Source: Tharpella sp964457755 (GTDB lineage Bacteria; Desulfobacterota; Anaeroferrophillalia; Anaeroferrophillales; Tharpellaceae). Taken from it: a DNA stretch of 64,000 nucleotides. Position 1 is the first letter of the stretch, and every line of letters starts with the position of its first letter. The notes beneath the pieces are model-generated. The model was given only the letters and a program-made list of their open reading frames with translations. It was not told where the DNA came from and searched no databases. Positions 34,204-42,908 of this stretch are shown here, one piece after another. Where the stretch lies: contig CAYWGC010000007.1 in the NCBI GenBank assembly GCA_964457755.1, forward strand, positions 1-64,000. The letters run 5' to 3'. A program made the translations under genes and the position numbers.

Positions 34204-34817
34204 TAGGCAGGGTTCGAGGTCTTTTGGTCTATAAGGGTATCGATGAAGTTATGGTCGAGGCTGGAGGGGTCGCTTATCGCCTTCAGGTCTCAGCGACAAC
34301 CTCCGATCAACTTCCACCCCTTAATGACGAGGTAGTTTTATGGGTGACCACAAAACTCAGGGATGATGCGATTTTACTCTACGGTTTTTTTGAACGTCGG
34401 GAGCAGGAGATGTTTTTACGGCTCCTTAAGGTTAATGGGGTCGGGCCCAAACTTGCTTTTGCGATTATTTCAGGCGGTGATTTGGGCCAGCTTGAGAGTC
34501 AGCTTGTCAACCAGGAGGTTGAAGAGCTCGCCAAGCTGCCTGGGGTTGGCAAAAAACTTTCTCGCCGTTTGGTGCTGGAACTGGGAGAGCTTCTCAAAAA
34601 AGAGCTCGGAGATTTGGCTCTGTCTGATCTTATTCCTGTTCGCGGCGGAGGTGGAGGCGCGACCGTGCTTGCGCATGAGTTAATGGAGGCTCTGCAAGCT
34701 CTGGGTTATCGCAGTAATGAAGTGGAAGCGATTACGGCAAAGGTGCTTCGCGAACATTCGGGATCAGAGCTTGAAACCCTTTTAAAACTGGTTTTACAGG
34801 AGCTCCATCGTGGCTGA
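34200..34817 (+). CDS. ruvA: Holliday junction DNA-binding protein RuvA
   Basis: About 205 residues. It binds four-way junctions as tetramers and loads RuvB. The OB-fold start MIGRVRGLLV, two helix-hairpin-helix motifs (VNGVGPKLA and LPGVGKKLS) and a C-terminal RuvB-binding helix domain are present. A further in-frame GTG at 34188 lies inside ruvC. It overlaps ruvB by 8 bp. Confidence 0.97.
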   Translation: MIGRVRGLLVYKGIDEVMVEAGGVAYRLQVSATTSDQLPPLNDEVVLWVTTKLRDDAILLYGFFERREQEMFLRLLKVNGVGPKLAFAIISGGDLGQLESQLVNQEVEELAKLPGVGKKLSRRLVLELGELLKKELGDLALSDLIPVRGGGGGATVLAHELMEALQALGYRSNEVEAITAKVLREHSGSELETLLKLVLQELHRG

Positions 34818-35802
34818 GGAACGTCTCTTGGAAGCTTCTTTGACTCCATCTGATGGTGTGATCGAAGAGGGCTTAAGGCCGCATCAACTCATAAACTATG
34901 TCGGTCAGAAGAAAGCGGTTGGCAATCTCAAGGTTTTTATTGAAGCGGCCCGGGGGCGACAGGAAGCTCTTGACCATTTGCTTCTCTATGGCCCTCCAGG
35001 TTTGGGCAAAACCACCCTGTCTCGCATTGTTGCCTCTGAAATGGGGGCTCAAATACGCGGCACATCGGGTCCTGCAATTACCCGACCCGGAGATCTTGCG
35101 GCTATTTTAACCAATTTACAGCCCCATGATATTCTCTTTATTGATGAAATCCACAGGCTTAATCGGGTGGTTGAAGAGATTCTCTATCCCGCCCTAGAGG
35201 ATTTCAAGATTGATATCATAATCGGTCAAGGTCCTGCAGCTCGTTCAATTTCTCTAGATTTGCCCCCGTTTACCCTGGTTGGAGCAACCACGAGGGTCGG
35301 TCTCCTCTCTTCACCCTTGCGGGATCGTTTCGGCATTGTTATGCGCCTCGAATTTTATGAGGTTGGAGAGCTGGCCAGTATTATTACACGTTCAGCGCGG
35401 ATCTTAGGGATTGTGGTTTCTGAGGAGGGGGCTCTGGAGATCTCGAGACGTTCTCGTGGCACTCCGAGAATCGCCAATCGACTATTGAAGCGAGTCCGTG
35501 ATTTTGCCCAGGTGGATGGTCTTGATAAGATCTCCAAGTCGACGGCTGCTTCAGCCCTTGATAGTCTTGAGATCGATGAGCGCGGCTTTGATAATCTTGA
35601 TCGCCTCTTTATGGATGCTATTATTAATAAATTTAATGGCGGTCCGGTCGGGATTGAGACTTTGGCGGCAGTGCTTAATGAGGAGTCAGATACCCTTGAG
35701 GATGTTTGTGAACCTTTCCTTCTGCAGGCTGGTTTTTTGGCGCGAACTCCAAGAGGTCGAATTGTGACCCCGTTAGCCCGCGAATATTTTTGTGCTCTAT
35801 AG
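34810..35802 (+). CDS. ruvB: Holliday junction branch-migration ATPase RuvB
   Basis: 330 residues with a GTG start. Walker A is GPPGLGKTT, Walker B LFIDEIHRL, sensor 1 GATTRVGLL, the arginine finger region PLRDRFGI, and a C-terminal winged helix ends in TPRGRIVT. With RuvA it drives branch migration. Confidence 0.97.
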   Translation: MAEERLLEASLTPSDGVIEEGLRPHQLINYVGQKKAVGNLKVFIEAARGRQEALDHLLLYGPPGLGKTTLSRIVASEMGAQIRGTSGPAITRPGDLAAILTNLQPHDILFIDEIHRLNRVVEEILYPALEDFKIDIIIGQGPAARSISLDLPPFTLVGATTRVGLLSSPLRDRFGIVMRLEFYEVGELASIITRSARILGIVVSEEGALEISRRSRGTPRIANRLLKRVRDFAQVDGLDKISKSTAASALDSLEIDERGFDNLDRLFMDAIINKFNGGPVGIETLAAVLNEESDTLEDVCEPFLLQAGFLARTPRGRIVTPLAREYFCAL

Positions 35803-35817
35803 TTATGTTACTTGACA

Positions 35818-35845
35818 TTGAAAGGCGGTTGTTGGTAGTTATAAT
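35818..35845 (+). promoter_or_regulatory. Putative sigma-70 promoter for the LuxR-type regulator
   Basis: TTGAAA at 35818-35823 and a consensus TATAAT at 35840-35845, spacer 16, about 33 bp before the start codon. Confidence 0.6.
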
Positions 35846-35878
35846 GATTAAATGATATGTCTAACATTTGGAGTGGTT

Positions 35879-36574
35879 ATGGCGAGTTTTGCTGATTTTG
35901 TTGTTCGTGACTGGGTTGCTTATGTCGTCGGCCAGCAAAACATTCAGAAAGGTTTATTGGCCTCTTTTCTAGAGCGTGAATTTGGTTTTTACTGCCAAGT
36001 GGCTGATAATGGAAAGGATGAACTTCCGGCAGGGTTGCCGGGTGATCGACGTGTATTGCTGATGCGTGATTGTTCTGGAGATGATGCTGAAAGCATTATT
36101 GCTTATCTCGATCATTTTGGTGACCGCTTGCTGGAAGACGACAAAATTTACGTGGTGTTGATTAATCTTGATCCTGATCTCAATATTGAAGCTGTAATGT
36201 TACGGCGGGGTGTGCGTGGGGTTGTTAATGCCAATGCAGCTCCTAAATTGCTTATTCGTTTTATTCAGGCGGTTGTTGCCGGTGAACTCTGGTTTCCACG
36301 ACAGTTGGTTAGTCGGTGTATTCTTGAAAGTCGCGGTCAGGGTAGTGCGAAGGAGGAGGATAAAGATTCTACAGTTTCTTTGTCTGTAAGCTTGTCAGAG
36401 CGGGAGCGGGAGGTTCTGATAGAGATTGGCATTGGTTCGACTAATGATCAAATTGCCGACCATCTCTGTATCAGCCAGCATACCGTCAAAAGTCATGTCT
36501 ACCGTATCTTTCGTAAAATCAATGTTCCCAATCGCCTGCAAGCCGCTCTCTGGGCCTCTAAATATCTCGCTTGA
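35879..36574 (+). CDS. LuxR-family transcription regulator with degenerate receiver-like domain
   Basis: About 231 residues from the ATG at 35879 (GGAG upstream). The C-terminal helix-turn-helix (about 168-228) is a clear LuxR/GerE domain: LSEREREVLIEI, IADHLCISQHTVKSHVYRIF. The N-terminal 150 residues resemble a receiver fold (VVLINLDPD, RGVRGVVNANA, GELWFPR) but lack an obvious phospho-Asp pocket, as in CsgD/VpsT-like regulators, some of which bind c-di-GMP. A PilZ gene follows. The ligand is unknown. Confidence 0.85.
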   Translation: MASFADFVVRDWVAYVVGQQNIQKGLLASFLEREFGFYCQVADNGKDELPAGLPGDRRVLLMRDCSGDDAESIIAYLDHFGDRLLEDDKIYVVLINLDPDLNIEAVMLRRGVRGVVNANAAPKLLIRFIQAVVAGELWFPRQLVSRCILESRGQGSAKEEDKDSTVSLSVSLSEREREVLIEIGIGSTNDQIADHLCISQHTVKSHVYRIFRKINVPNRLQAALWASKYLA

Positions 36575-36620
36575 CCATAAAATTCTTTAATAATCATACT
36601 ATTTTCATACTTTTGACTGA

Positions 36621-36648
36621 TTGTTTTTTTTTTTTCATGTGGTATAAT
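36621..36648 (+). promoter_or_regulatory. Putative promoter for the PilZ gene
   Basis: TTGTTT at 36621-36626 and TATAAT at 36643-36648, spacer 16, within a T-rich stretch. The leader to the PilZ start is about 120 nt, and I see no c-di-GMP riboswitch fold in it. Confidence 0.45.
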
Positions 36649-36777
36649 ATACTTCATATAAGGTTTCTTGCTGGGTTTTTATGGCAAGCTGAATCGCTGC
36701 CTTATAGAGATCTATTTTATTGGTTTAAATGCAGTTTAAATAATATCTCGATTTAACTTTTATATGCTGGTGGTGTT

Positions 36778-37095
36778 ATGGAAAAAAGAGTAGTGACAAG
36801 ATATAATCTTCAGGTGCCAGCCCATGTTGAGGCTACCTTGGGTAGTGGTTGTGTTGAGAAGTACGAGTGGAAAACCCGTGATGTATCTTCTAGTGGAGCT
36901 TTTTTGTTGACCGATGGTCAGTCTGTGGAAGCGGGGAGCGATCTGAAAGTCAATCTCTATCTTAACTCTTTCTCAGGGTCGGGTTCATGGGTTGAGATGA
37001 ATGGCCGGGTTGTGCGTATTGAGAGTGAAGGGGTTGGGGTCTGTTTTGATGGTCAGTATCAGTTTATCAGTAATGCACCCAATCTTGAAATGTAG
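36778..37095 (+). CDS. Single-domain PilZ protein (c-di-GMP receptor)
   Basis: 105 residues, one PilZ domain. Both binding motifs are present: RVVTR near the N-terminus (RxxxR) and DVSSSGAFL at about residue 40 (DxSxxG). Such proteins bind cyclic di-GMP and act by protein contact. It lies between a CsgD-like regulator and a sugar epimerase, which suggests, but does not prove, a role in exopolysaccharide control. Confidence 0.9.
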   Translation: MEKRVVTRYNLQVPAHVEATLGSGCVEKYEWKTRDVSSSGAFLLTDGQSVEAGSDLKVNLYLNSFSGSGSWVEMNGRVVRIESEGVGVCFDGQYQFISNAPNLEM

Positions 37096-37125
37096 TTATA
37101 AAGATATTTCAGTACTATTTTTATA

Positions 37126-37163
37126 AAAAGACCTGGACAGTTATGTTGTTCCGGTCTTTTTTG
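37126..37163 (+). terminator. Terminator after PilZ gene
   Basis: aaaagacc with ggtctttt flanks a partly paired centre, ending in a T run, 30 bp past the PilZ stop. Confidence 0.65.
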
Positions 37164-37198
37164 CTGATAAAAGGTGCTAACGCACCTTTTATCAGCAA
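37161..37198. repeat. Perfect 17-bp palindrome with TAAC loop
   Basis: ttgctgataaaaggtgc, loop taac, then the exact inverse. It ends two bases before the epimerase ribosome binding site (AGGAGAGG at 37201). One arm plus loop recurs at 19760-19785 with one mismatch. In RNA it would fold next to the start region of the epimerase. Confidence 0.85.
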
Positions 37199-37215
37199 TT
37201 AGGAGAGGATCTATT

Positions 37216-38223
37216 ATGAGCGTATTGGTTACCGGGGCCGCCGGATTTATAGGTTTTCATGTGAGTCAGAGGTTGCTCGCGGATGGGGTCAAGGTTGTCG
37301 GGCTTGACAATCTTAATGACTATTATGACGTCGGACTCAAGCAGGATCGGCTTACGATCCTGCTCAAGGATGAAAATTTCTCTTTTGTTAAGCTCGATTT
37401 GGTTGATACTCAAGGCATGCAGGAGCTCTTTGAAGAGGCCTCCTTTGAACAGGTTGTTAATCTTGCGGCACAAGCCGGAGTTCGCTATAGTCTGGAAAAC
37501 CCCAAGGCCTATGTCGATAGTAATTTGTCCGGATTTCTTAATATTCTTGAAGGGTGTCGCCATACTCAAGTCAAGCATCTGATCTATGCTTCATCAAGCT
37601 CAGTCTATGGGCTCAACACGCGGATGCCGTTCTCTGTTCATGATAACGTTGATCATCCGGTAAGCCTCTATGCAGCCAGTAAAAAAGCCAATGAACTGAT
37701 GGCTCACGCTTATAGCCATCTTTATGCTATGCCGGTTACAGGTTTGCGTTTTTTTACAGTCTATGGGCCTTGGGGACGACCCGATATGGCTCTGTTTCTC
37801 TTTACCAAAGCGATTCTTGCAGGTGAACCGATAAAGGTCTTTAACCAAGGGGAGATGCAACGGGATTTTACCTATGTTGATGATATAGTGGAAGGGATAG
37901 TGCGCCTGGTGCCACATCTTCCTGAAGCTGACAGTAATTGGGATGGGGCTTGTCCGGATCCAGGAAGTAGTCCAGCTCCCTATAGACTCTACAATATTGG
38001 CAACCATAGTCCGGTTAAACTACTAGATTTTATCGCCTTGTTGGAAAAAACTTTAGGTAAAAAAGCAACCAAAGAGTTGTTACCTATGCAGCCTGGTGAT
38101 GTCCCCGCAACCTATGCTGATGTCGCTGATCTGCAAACCGCGGTTGGGTTTAGTCCGGAAACATCGCTGGAGCAAGGGGTGGGGGAGTTTGTTAAGTGGT
38201 ATCGAGATTATTATGGATGTTGA
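37216..38223 (+). CDS. NAD-dependent epimerase, UDP-glucuronate 4-epimerase-like
   Basis: 335 residues from the ATG at 37216 after AGGAGAGG. Extended SDR fold: TGAAGFIG for NAD, NLNDYYDVGLKQ, SSSSVYG (catalytic Ser), YAASKKANE (Tyr and Lys), and RFFTVYGPWGRPDMA. The last two are typical of UDP-glucuronate 4-epimerases that supply galacturonate for capsule or LPS; UDP-glucose 4-epimerase is less likely. It stands alone with no glycosyltransferase nearby and has a strong terminator. Confidence 0.9.
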   Translation: MSVLVTGAAGFIGFHVSQRLLADGVKVVGLDNLNDYYDVGLKQDRLTILLKDENFSFVKLDLVDTQGMQELFEEASFEQVVNLAAQAGVRYSLENPKAYVDSNLSGFLNILEGCRHTQVKHLIYASSSSVYGLNTRMPFSVHDNVDHPVSLYAASKKANELMAHAYSHLYAMPVTGLRFFTVYGPWGRPDMALFLFTKAILAGEPIKVFNQGEMQRDFTYVDDIVEGIVRLVPHLPEADSNWDGACPDPGSSPAPYRLYNIGNHSPVKLLDFIALLEKTLGKKATKELLPMQPGDVPATYADVADLQTAVGFSPETSLEQGVGEFVKWYRDYYGC

Positions 38224-38249
38224 TATAAGAAGTTGAGAATTTATGCAAG

Positions 38250-38293
38250 AAACCTCAAAAAGGGCGGTTATTTAACCGCCCTTTTTGAGGTTT
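38250..38293. terminator. Bidirectional terminator
   Basis: A perfect 20-21 bp inverted repeat (aaacctcaaaaagggcggtta and its inverse) between two convergent genes. Internal CCCTTTTTG on both strands gives a U run each way. Confidence 0.9.
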
Positions 38294-38312
38294 CGTAACT
38301 TGTTAGGTTGTT

Positions 38313-38933
38313 TTATCCTCTGGCGCTAAAAAGGTTGCCCGCTTGGCTGGCATTGCTTGCTGCTGGTCCGCTGCCGTAGGTCGCTAGAGGGGGGCTATTG
38401 GCTCCTGATTGATTGTTTTCAGTCCCCGAGGTGGGTTGTTCTGGCATAGTTTCAGTATTTAAGGGTGTGGCCGCAGTTGTTCGTTCGGATGTCGCACTTG
38501 GCTGCAGCTGGCTGGCTGTTATATTTCCATAATTTTCCGCTTGTCTTATGTTTTGCGGTTCGGGTGCTTGTACTTGTTGACTAGTTTCAGTCTCCGGGGC
38601 TGTTGCAGCTTGAGACACAGTATCTGTTGCTTGTTGTGCTCCTTGATCAGTATTCGTTTGCTGTTGCATGGCAACGGCTTCTTCGCTCAGGTTAAGCTGT
38701 TCGGTAGCCTGATTAAAATAAGTTTCAAGCGGACTTGCTTGGGCTGTCTCTGGATTGGGTTCCTCAGTCTGTTCGGGTACAATGGGCTCCTGGGAACCGA
38801 GTTTATAGACTTCCGGAGCTTGTGCTCCATGTTCAATCGCAACTGTGGTTTCTGGAGAGGTTATCGGGCTGCCGTAAAACGCATTCATACTCGAGAGTTG
38901 CGATATTCCAGGATTTGCTGGTTGGGCTTCCAT
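38313..38933 (-). CDS. Low-complexity Pro/Gln/Thr/Glu-rich protein, function unknown
   Basis: 206 residues, a strong ribosome binding site (AGGAGG) and a terminator shared with the convergent epimerase, so it is a real gene. It has no cysteine, no tryptophan, no signal peptide and no membrane helix. The composition is dominated by Gln, Thr, Ala, Pro, Glu and Ser, suggesting disorder. The N-terminus (NPGISQLSSMNAFYGSP) and the C-terminus (ASQAGNLFSARG) are less biased and may be the conserved ends. I recognise no family. It lies just downstream of the lipid A block on the same strand but is separated from it by about 140 bp. Confidence 0.7.
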   Translation of the reverse strand: MEAQPANPGISQLSSMNAFYGSPITSPETTVAIEHGAQAPEVYKLGSQEPIVPEQTEEPNPETAQASPLETYFNQATEQLNLSEEAVAMQQQTNTDQGAQQATDTVSQAATAPETETSQQVQAPEPQNIRQAENYGNITASQLQPSATSERTTAATPLNTETMPEQPTSGTENNQSGANSPPLATYGSGPAASNASQAGNLFSARG

Positions 38934-39076
38934 TTTAAGATCCTCCTATATTTTTAAGCTGTATGCCAACGGAGAAGTTTCTAAAGTTCTCTCTTTTGAT
39001 CTTTTTTATCTATCCTATTTACAGAATATAGCATATCGCTTTATGAAAAGCAAATAGCTGGCAAATTAATCTGAGT

Positions 39077-40813
39077 TTATCTCTGAGGATTATCTTCTTC
39101 TCTAAATTGCAGCTTGTAGAGGTTGGCGTATTCACCATTTTTCTCTAATAATTCCTGGTGGTTGCCTATTTCAATAATGCGACCATCAGCCATGGTGACG
39201 ATGCGGTCAGCGTGGGTGATGGTTGAAAGCCGATGCGCGATGACTAAAGTTGTGCGATCTTCCATGAGGCGATTAATCGCCTCCTGAACCTCACGCTCTG
39301 ATTCTGTGTCCAGAGAGGAAGTTGCTTCATCAAGGATCAAAATGGGAGAATTTTTGAGTAATGCCCGGGCGATTGAGAGGCGTTGCTGCTGGCCGCCGGA
39401 GAGCTTGACGCCGTTCTCGCCGACGATGGTATCGTAACCTTCCGGTAATTTTTTAATAAAGTTATGGGCGTTGGCGGATTGGGCTGCAGCGAAAAGTTCT
39501 TCATCTTGAACGTCGGTGCGTCCGTATGTGATATTGTTTCGGACAGTATCATTAAAGAGGATTGTCTGCTGTGAAACGATAGCGATCTGCTGGCGCAGGG
39601 AGTGCTGGGTTATTTCCCGGAGATCATGGCCGTCTACGGTTATTTTTCCGCCTTTAACATCGTAAAAACGCGGTAGGAGGTTGACCATGGTGGTTTTGCC
39701 ACTGCCACTGCGCCCGACAATGGCAACGGTTTCACCTTTTTTTATGGTTAATGAAACCTCTTTTAAGATCTCGTCCTGATTGTAGCTGAAATCAACCTGA
39801 TTATAACATATCACATCGTTAAAAGATTCAATGGCAAGCGCCTTGGAGCTATCTTTGATCTCGGCGACTGTATCTAAAAGTTCAAAAACCCGGGTGCCGG
39901 CAGCCAGGGCTTCCTGGACTTGGTTGTTGCTGCGGTTGAGACTGCGGATGGGACCATAAAGCATGAACAGGGCTGTCATAAAGGAGAAGAAATTGCCTGG
40001 AGTTGAGTTGCCGCTGATGACCTGGCTGCCGCCATACCAGATGACTGCAGCTGCCGCCAGCCCGCCAAAAGTTTCTGATATCGGGGCCGTCAATGATTTC
40101 ACTTTAAGGCGTTTTATCATCAGCTTGAATAGTTTTTCATTAATGCGGTTAAATTCACGGCGGTTATAACTTTCCATGATGAAGGCTTTGATGATGCGGA
40201 TGCCAGTAAAACTCTCTTGTAAAAAAGAGGAGATCTCGGCAACTTGAGATTGCCCTTTTTTACTGAAGCGGCGCAGTTTGCGACTGTATTTGAAAATCGG
40301 GAAAAAGAGCAATGGGAGAATTACAAGGGCGATAATCGCAAGCTGCCAATCGCGATAGAAAAGAACTCCAATCAGCCCTAAAGAAGTTATTATCTCTTTT
40401 AAAAGACCCGCGATAACACTGGAGACCGAACGTTGGATCATGGCGATATCATAGATAACACGAGAGGTCAGGGCACCACTGGGGATTGAGGTGAAAAAGG
40501 AGAGCGATAGGCTTTGGATATGAAAATAGACTTCCTCTCTGATATTGGTGACAACCCGATTTCCGACAAAGCCGATGAAATATGATTGTAGATAGTTGGT
40601 AACCCCTTTGAGCAGGAAAATGGCGATTAGAGCCAAGGGGAGGAGTTTTAACATGGCTGCGTCTTGTTTAAGGAAGATATCATCAAGTGCCGGTTTGACA
40701 AGAAAGGCTATGGCAGAAGTCAGGAGAGAAAATATGACCATGAAGATGATCGATAGGAGAAGCTTAGGCCAGAGCGGGATGACGTATTTTAGCAGACGGC
40801 GATAATTATTCAT
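39077..40813 (-). CDS. msbA: Lipid A export ABC transporter (MsbA type)
   Basis: 578 residues, a half-transporter with six membrane helices then an ATPase. Walker A is GRSGSGKTT, signature LSGGQQQRLS, Walker B LILDEATSSLD. It flips lipid A-core across the inner membrane. It overlaps lpxB by 4 bp at the end of the lipid A run, which supports MsbA over a general multidrug exporter. Confidence 0.93.
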   Translation of the reverse strand: MNNYRRLLKYVIPLWPKLLLSIIFMVIFSLLTSAIAFLVKPALDDIFLKQDAAMLKLLPLALIAIFLLKGVTNYLQSYFIGFVGNRVVTNIREEVYFHIQSLSLSFFTSIPSGALTSRVIYDIAMIQRSVSSVIAGLLKEIITSLGLIGVLFYRDWQLAIIALVILPLLFFPIFKYSRKLRRFSKKGQSQVAEISSFLQESFTGIRIIKAFIMESYNRREFNRINEKLFKLMIKRLKVKSLTAPISETFGGLAAAAVIWYGGSQVISGNSTPGNFFSFMTALFMLYGPIRSLNRSNNQVQEALAAGTRVFELLDTVAEIKDSSKALAIESFNDVICYNQVDFSYNQDEILKEVSLTIKKGETVAIVGRSGSGKTTMVNLLPRFYDVKGGKITVDGHDLREITQHSLRQQIAIVSQQTILFNDTVRNNITYGRTDVQDEELFAAAQSANAHNFIKKLPEGYDTIVGENGVKLSGGQQQRLSIARALLKNSPILILDEATSSLDTESEREVQEAINRLMEDRTTLVIAHRLSTITHADRIVTMADGRIIEIGNHQELLEKNGEYANLYKLQFREEDNPQR

Positions 40814-41943
40814 GTTTTCTCTAATACGCTGATTATGGCATTGGCAGCCCTTTCAGAAGCCCCGGCCTTTCCTAACTTTCCTTTAAGGGCTTTGAGATCC
40901 TGACATATTCTAAAGTGATTTTCCGGGTTATCAAGGATTCTTCTCATATGCGCGGCAATTATTTCAGGGAAGGTATCGTCCTGAATTAGTTCCGGGATAA
41001 TCTCTTTTTCTGCAATCAGGTTGACGAGGCTGATGTGCGGAACCGAGATCAACCTTTTGCCGAGCTCGTAGGAGAGCTGGTTAACCTTATAGATGACCAC
41101 CATTGGGACTTCGGCTAAAGCTGTTTCCAGGGTGGCTGTGCCCGATGTGACGAGGGCAAAAGAGACTTTTTGCAGGGCTTTGGCAAGCGGTTGTCGAAGC
41201 AAGGTGATCTGTTTGGTCAAACTTGTCGGTAACATATCCTGGATGAGGTTGGTGTCGATTGAGGGGGCCACTGGAATAATAAATTGGCTGTTCGGTTTTT
41301 CCCTCAAATAGAGTCGGGCCGCAGTCAGCATGAGTGGTAGCAGACGCTTTACTTCACTGCTGCGACTGCCCGGGATCAAGGCAATATAAGGGCGTTCGGT
41401 GGGGGGGAGGCAGCGAAAATCTTTGAATTCATCGAGGAGCGGGTGACCAACGTATTCGACGGCAACGTCGTGACGGCGATAAAAGTCCTCCTCAAAAGGT
41501 AAAATAACCAGTATCTTTTCAACGAGTTTGTTAATGCTGGTAACCCTTCCCTGGCGCCAGGCCCAGACCTGAGGGCTGATATAGTAGACGATCGGGATTT
41601 TGAGTTTACGGGCATAAGGGGCGACCAGGTGGAGATTGAAATCAGGGAAATCGATGAGAACTAAGAGGTCAGGACGGGTTTCTCGAAGATGTTTTCTGAT
41701 CGCTTTAGAGCCTGCCAGAATATCGGGCAGTCGGCTTACAACCTCGGCAATACCAACAACGGCAAGTCGAGCCGAAGGGAAAATCAGCTTGACCCCTTTC
41801 CCTCTCATTTTTGCACCGCCAATTCCAGAAAGATGGACCTCGGGGAGTTGTTGGCGTAGTGCTGCAGCGAGATTGGCACCGTGGAAATCGCCGGAATCTT
41901 CTCCGGCAACAATTACCAAGTGGGGAAGGTGGTTCATTGCCAA
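40810..41943 (-). CDS. lpxB: Lipid A disaccharide synthase
   Basis: 377 residues, GT19 family. It joins UDP-2,3-diacylglucosamine and lipid X. The N-terminus VAGEDSGDFHGANL is the family signature; PQVWAWRQGR, YVGHPL and LIPGSRSSEVKRL follow. It overlaps both neighbours (msbA by 4 bp, the oxidoreductase by 10 bp). Confidence 0.97.
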   Translation of the reverse strand: MAMNHLPHLVIVAGEDSGDFHGANLAAALRQQLPEVHLSGIGGAKMRGKGVKLIFPSARLAVVGIAEVVSRLPDILAGSKAIRKHLRETRPDLLVLIDFPDFNLHLVAPYARKLKIPIVYYISPQVWAWRQGRVTSINKLVEKILVILPFEEDFYRRHDVAVEYVGHPLLDEFKDFRCLPPTERPYIALIPGSRSSEVKRLLPLMLTAARLYLREKPNSQFIIPVAPSIDTNLIQDMLPTSLTKQITLLRQPLAKALQKVSFALVTSGTATLETALAEVPMVVIYKVNQLSYELGKRLISVPHISLVNLIAEKEIIPELIQDDTFPEIIAAHMRRILDNPENHFRICQDLKALKGKLGKAGASERAANAIISVLEKT

Positions 41944-42908
41944 ATGTGTTGTTGTTTTATGATAGTTTCTTTAATGCGGATTGCGGTTGCCAGGGCAAGC
42001 AGGCCTTCGCTGCCACTGACTAGTGGTTTGCGCCGCTTGCGAACAGCATCGATAAAATCCTTAATCTCTAATAGTAGATTATCACTTTTAGGGAAGGTCA
42101 GCTCTTCTGAAGTGACTTTGGGTAGAGGTTCAAGATAGCTTTCGGCTTGGCGCCGGCAGATGGTCGCCGAAAATTTGCTGAAGTCGAGAGAGAAGTAGCC
42201 ATCCGCTTGAAAAATTCTGATTCTACGTTCCGGGTTTAGCGAGACTCGGCTGGCCGTGAGATTGGCGACGGCGCCATTTTTAAAATGGATACGCACATTA
42301 GCAATATCGGTTTGTTTGGAGATGACCGGCACCCCGACAGCATCAATACTGGTTATCGGGCTTTTTATTATTTCATGGACGAGGTCAAGGTCGTGGATCA
42401 TAAGATCAAGAATGACATCGATATCGATACTTCTAAAACTGAATGGTGAGAGTCGGTGGACTTCAATAAAACGAGGGTTAACCAGATGTTCCCGGGTTTT
42501 AGTGAAGGCCGGATTAAAACGTTCCAGCAGGCCAACTTGAAGGAGGCATTGTTTTTCTTCAGCCAAATCTATTAAGGTTTGGGCTTCAGCTTCAGTTGTG
42601 GTGATCGGTTTTTCAATTAAAAGGTCGATATTTTTGTGGAGAGCTTGTTGAGCGAGTTTAAAATGAGCCGACGTCGGCGCGGCGATAGAGAGGACCTGAC
42701 ACTTATCAAGCAATTCATCAAGATCTCTAAAAGCCGTAACTGAAAGTTTGTCAGCAACTTTACGAGCCTGTTCGAAGTCAAGGTCGTAAACCCCGACTAG
42801 TTCAACCTTGTCGAGCATGGCATATTTATCGGCATGGAATGCGCCGAGATGGCCAACCCCGATAACCCCGGCCTTGATGACTTCTGATTCTTCTATTTTC
42901 TTCGACAT
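41934..42908 (-). CDS. Gfo/Idh/MocA-family oxidoreductase in the lipid A operon
   Basis: 324 residues with a Rossmann start GVIGVGHLGAFHADKY, the EKPIT motif at about residue 98 (catalytic Lys) and a C-terminal alpha/beta domain. It overlaps lpxA by 16 bp and lpxB by 10 bp, so it is embedded in lipid A synthesis. In some bacteria a protein of this family (GnnA), with the aminotransferase GnnB, makes the 3-amino sugar nucleotide for amide-linked lipid A; no GnnB is seen here. LpxI often occupies this position in relatives, but this is not an LpxI. The substrate is unknown. Confidence 0.9.
   Translation of the reverse strand: MSKKIEESEVIKAGVIGVGHLGAFHADKYAMLDKVELVGVYDLDFEQARKVADKLSVTAFRDLDELLDKCQVLSIAAPTSAHFKLAQQALHKNIDLLIEKPITTTEAEAQTLIDLAEEKQCLLQVGLLERFNPAFTKTREHLVNPRFIEVHRLSPFSFRSIDIDVILDLMIHDLDLVHEIIKSPITSIDAVGVPVISKQTDIANVRIHFKNGAVANLTASRVSLNPERRIRIFQADGYFSLDFSKFSATICRRQAESYLEPLPKVTSEELTFPKSDNLLLEIKDFIDAVRKRRKPLVSGSEGLLALATAIRIKETIIKQQHIWQ

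Noticed and set aside
36571..36756. Plus-strand ORF after the LuxR-type gene
   Set aside because: Low-complexity, no ribosome binding site, and it overlaps the putative PilZ promoter.
36649..36777. Possible c-di-GMP riboswitch in the PilZ leader
   Set aside because: No conserved GEMM core or paired stems were found.
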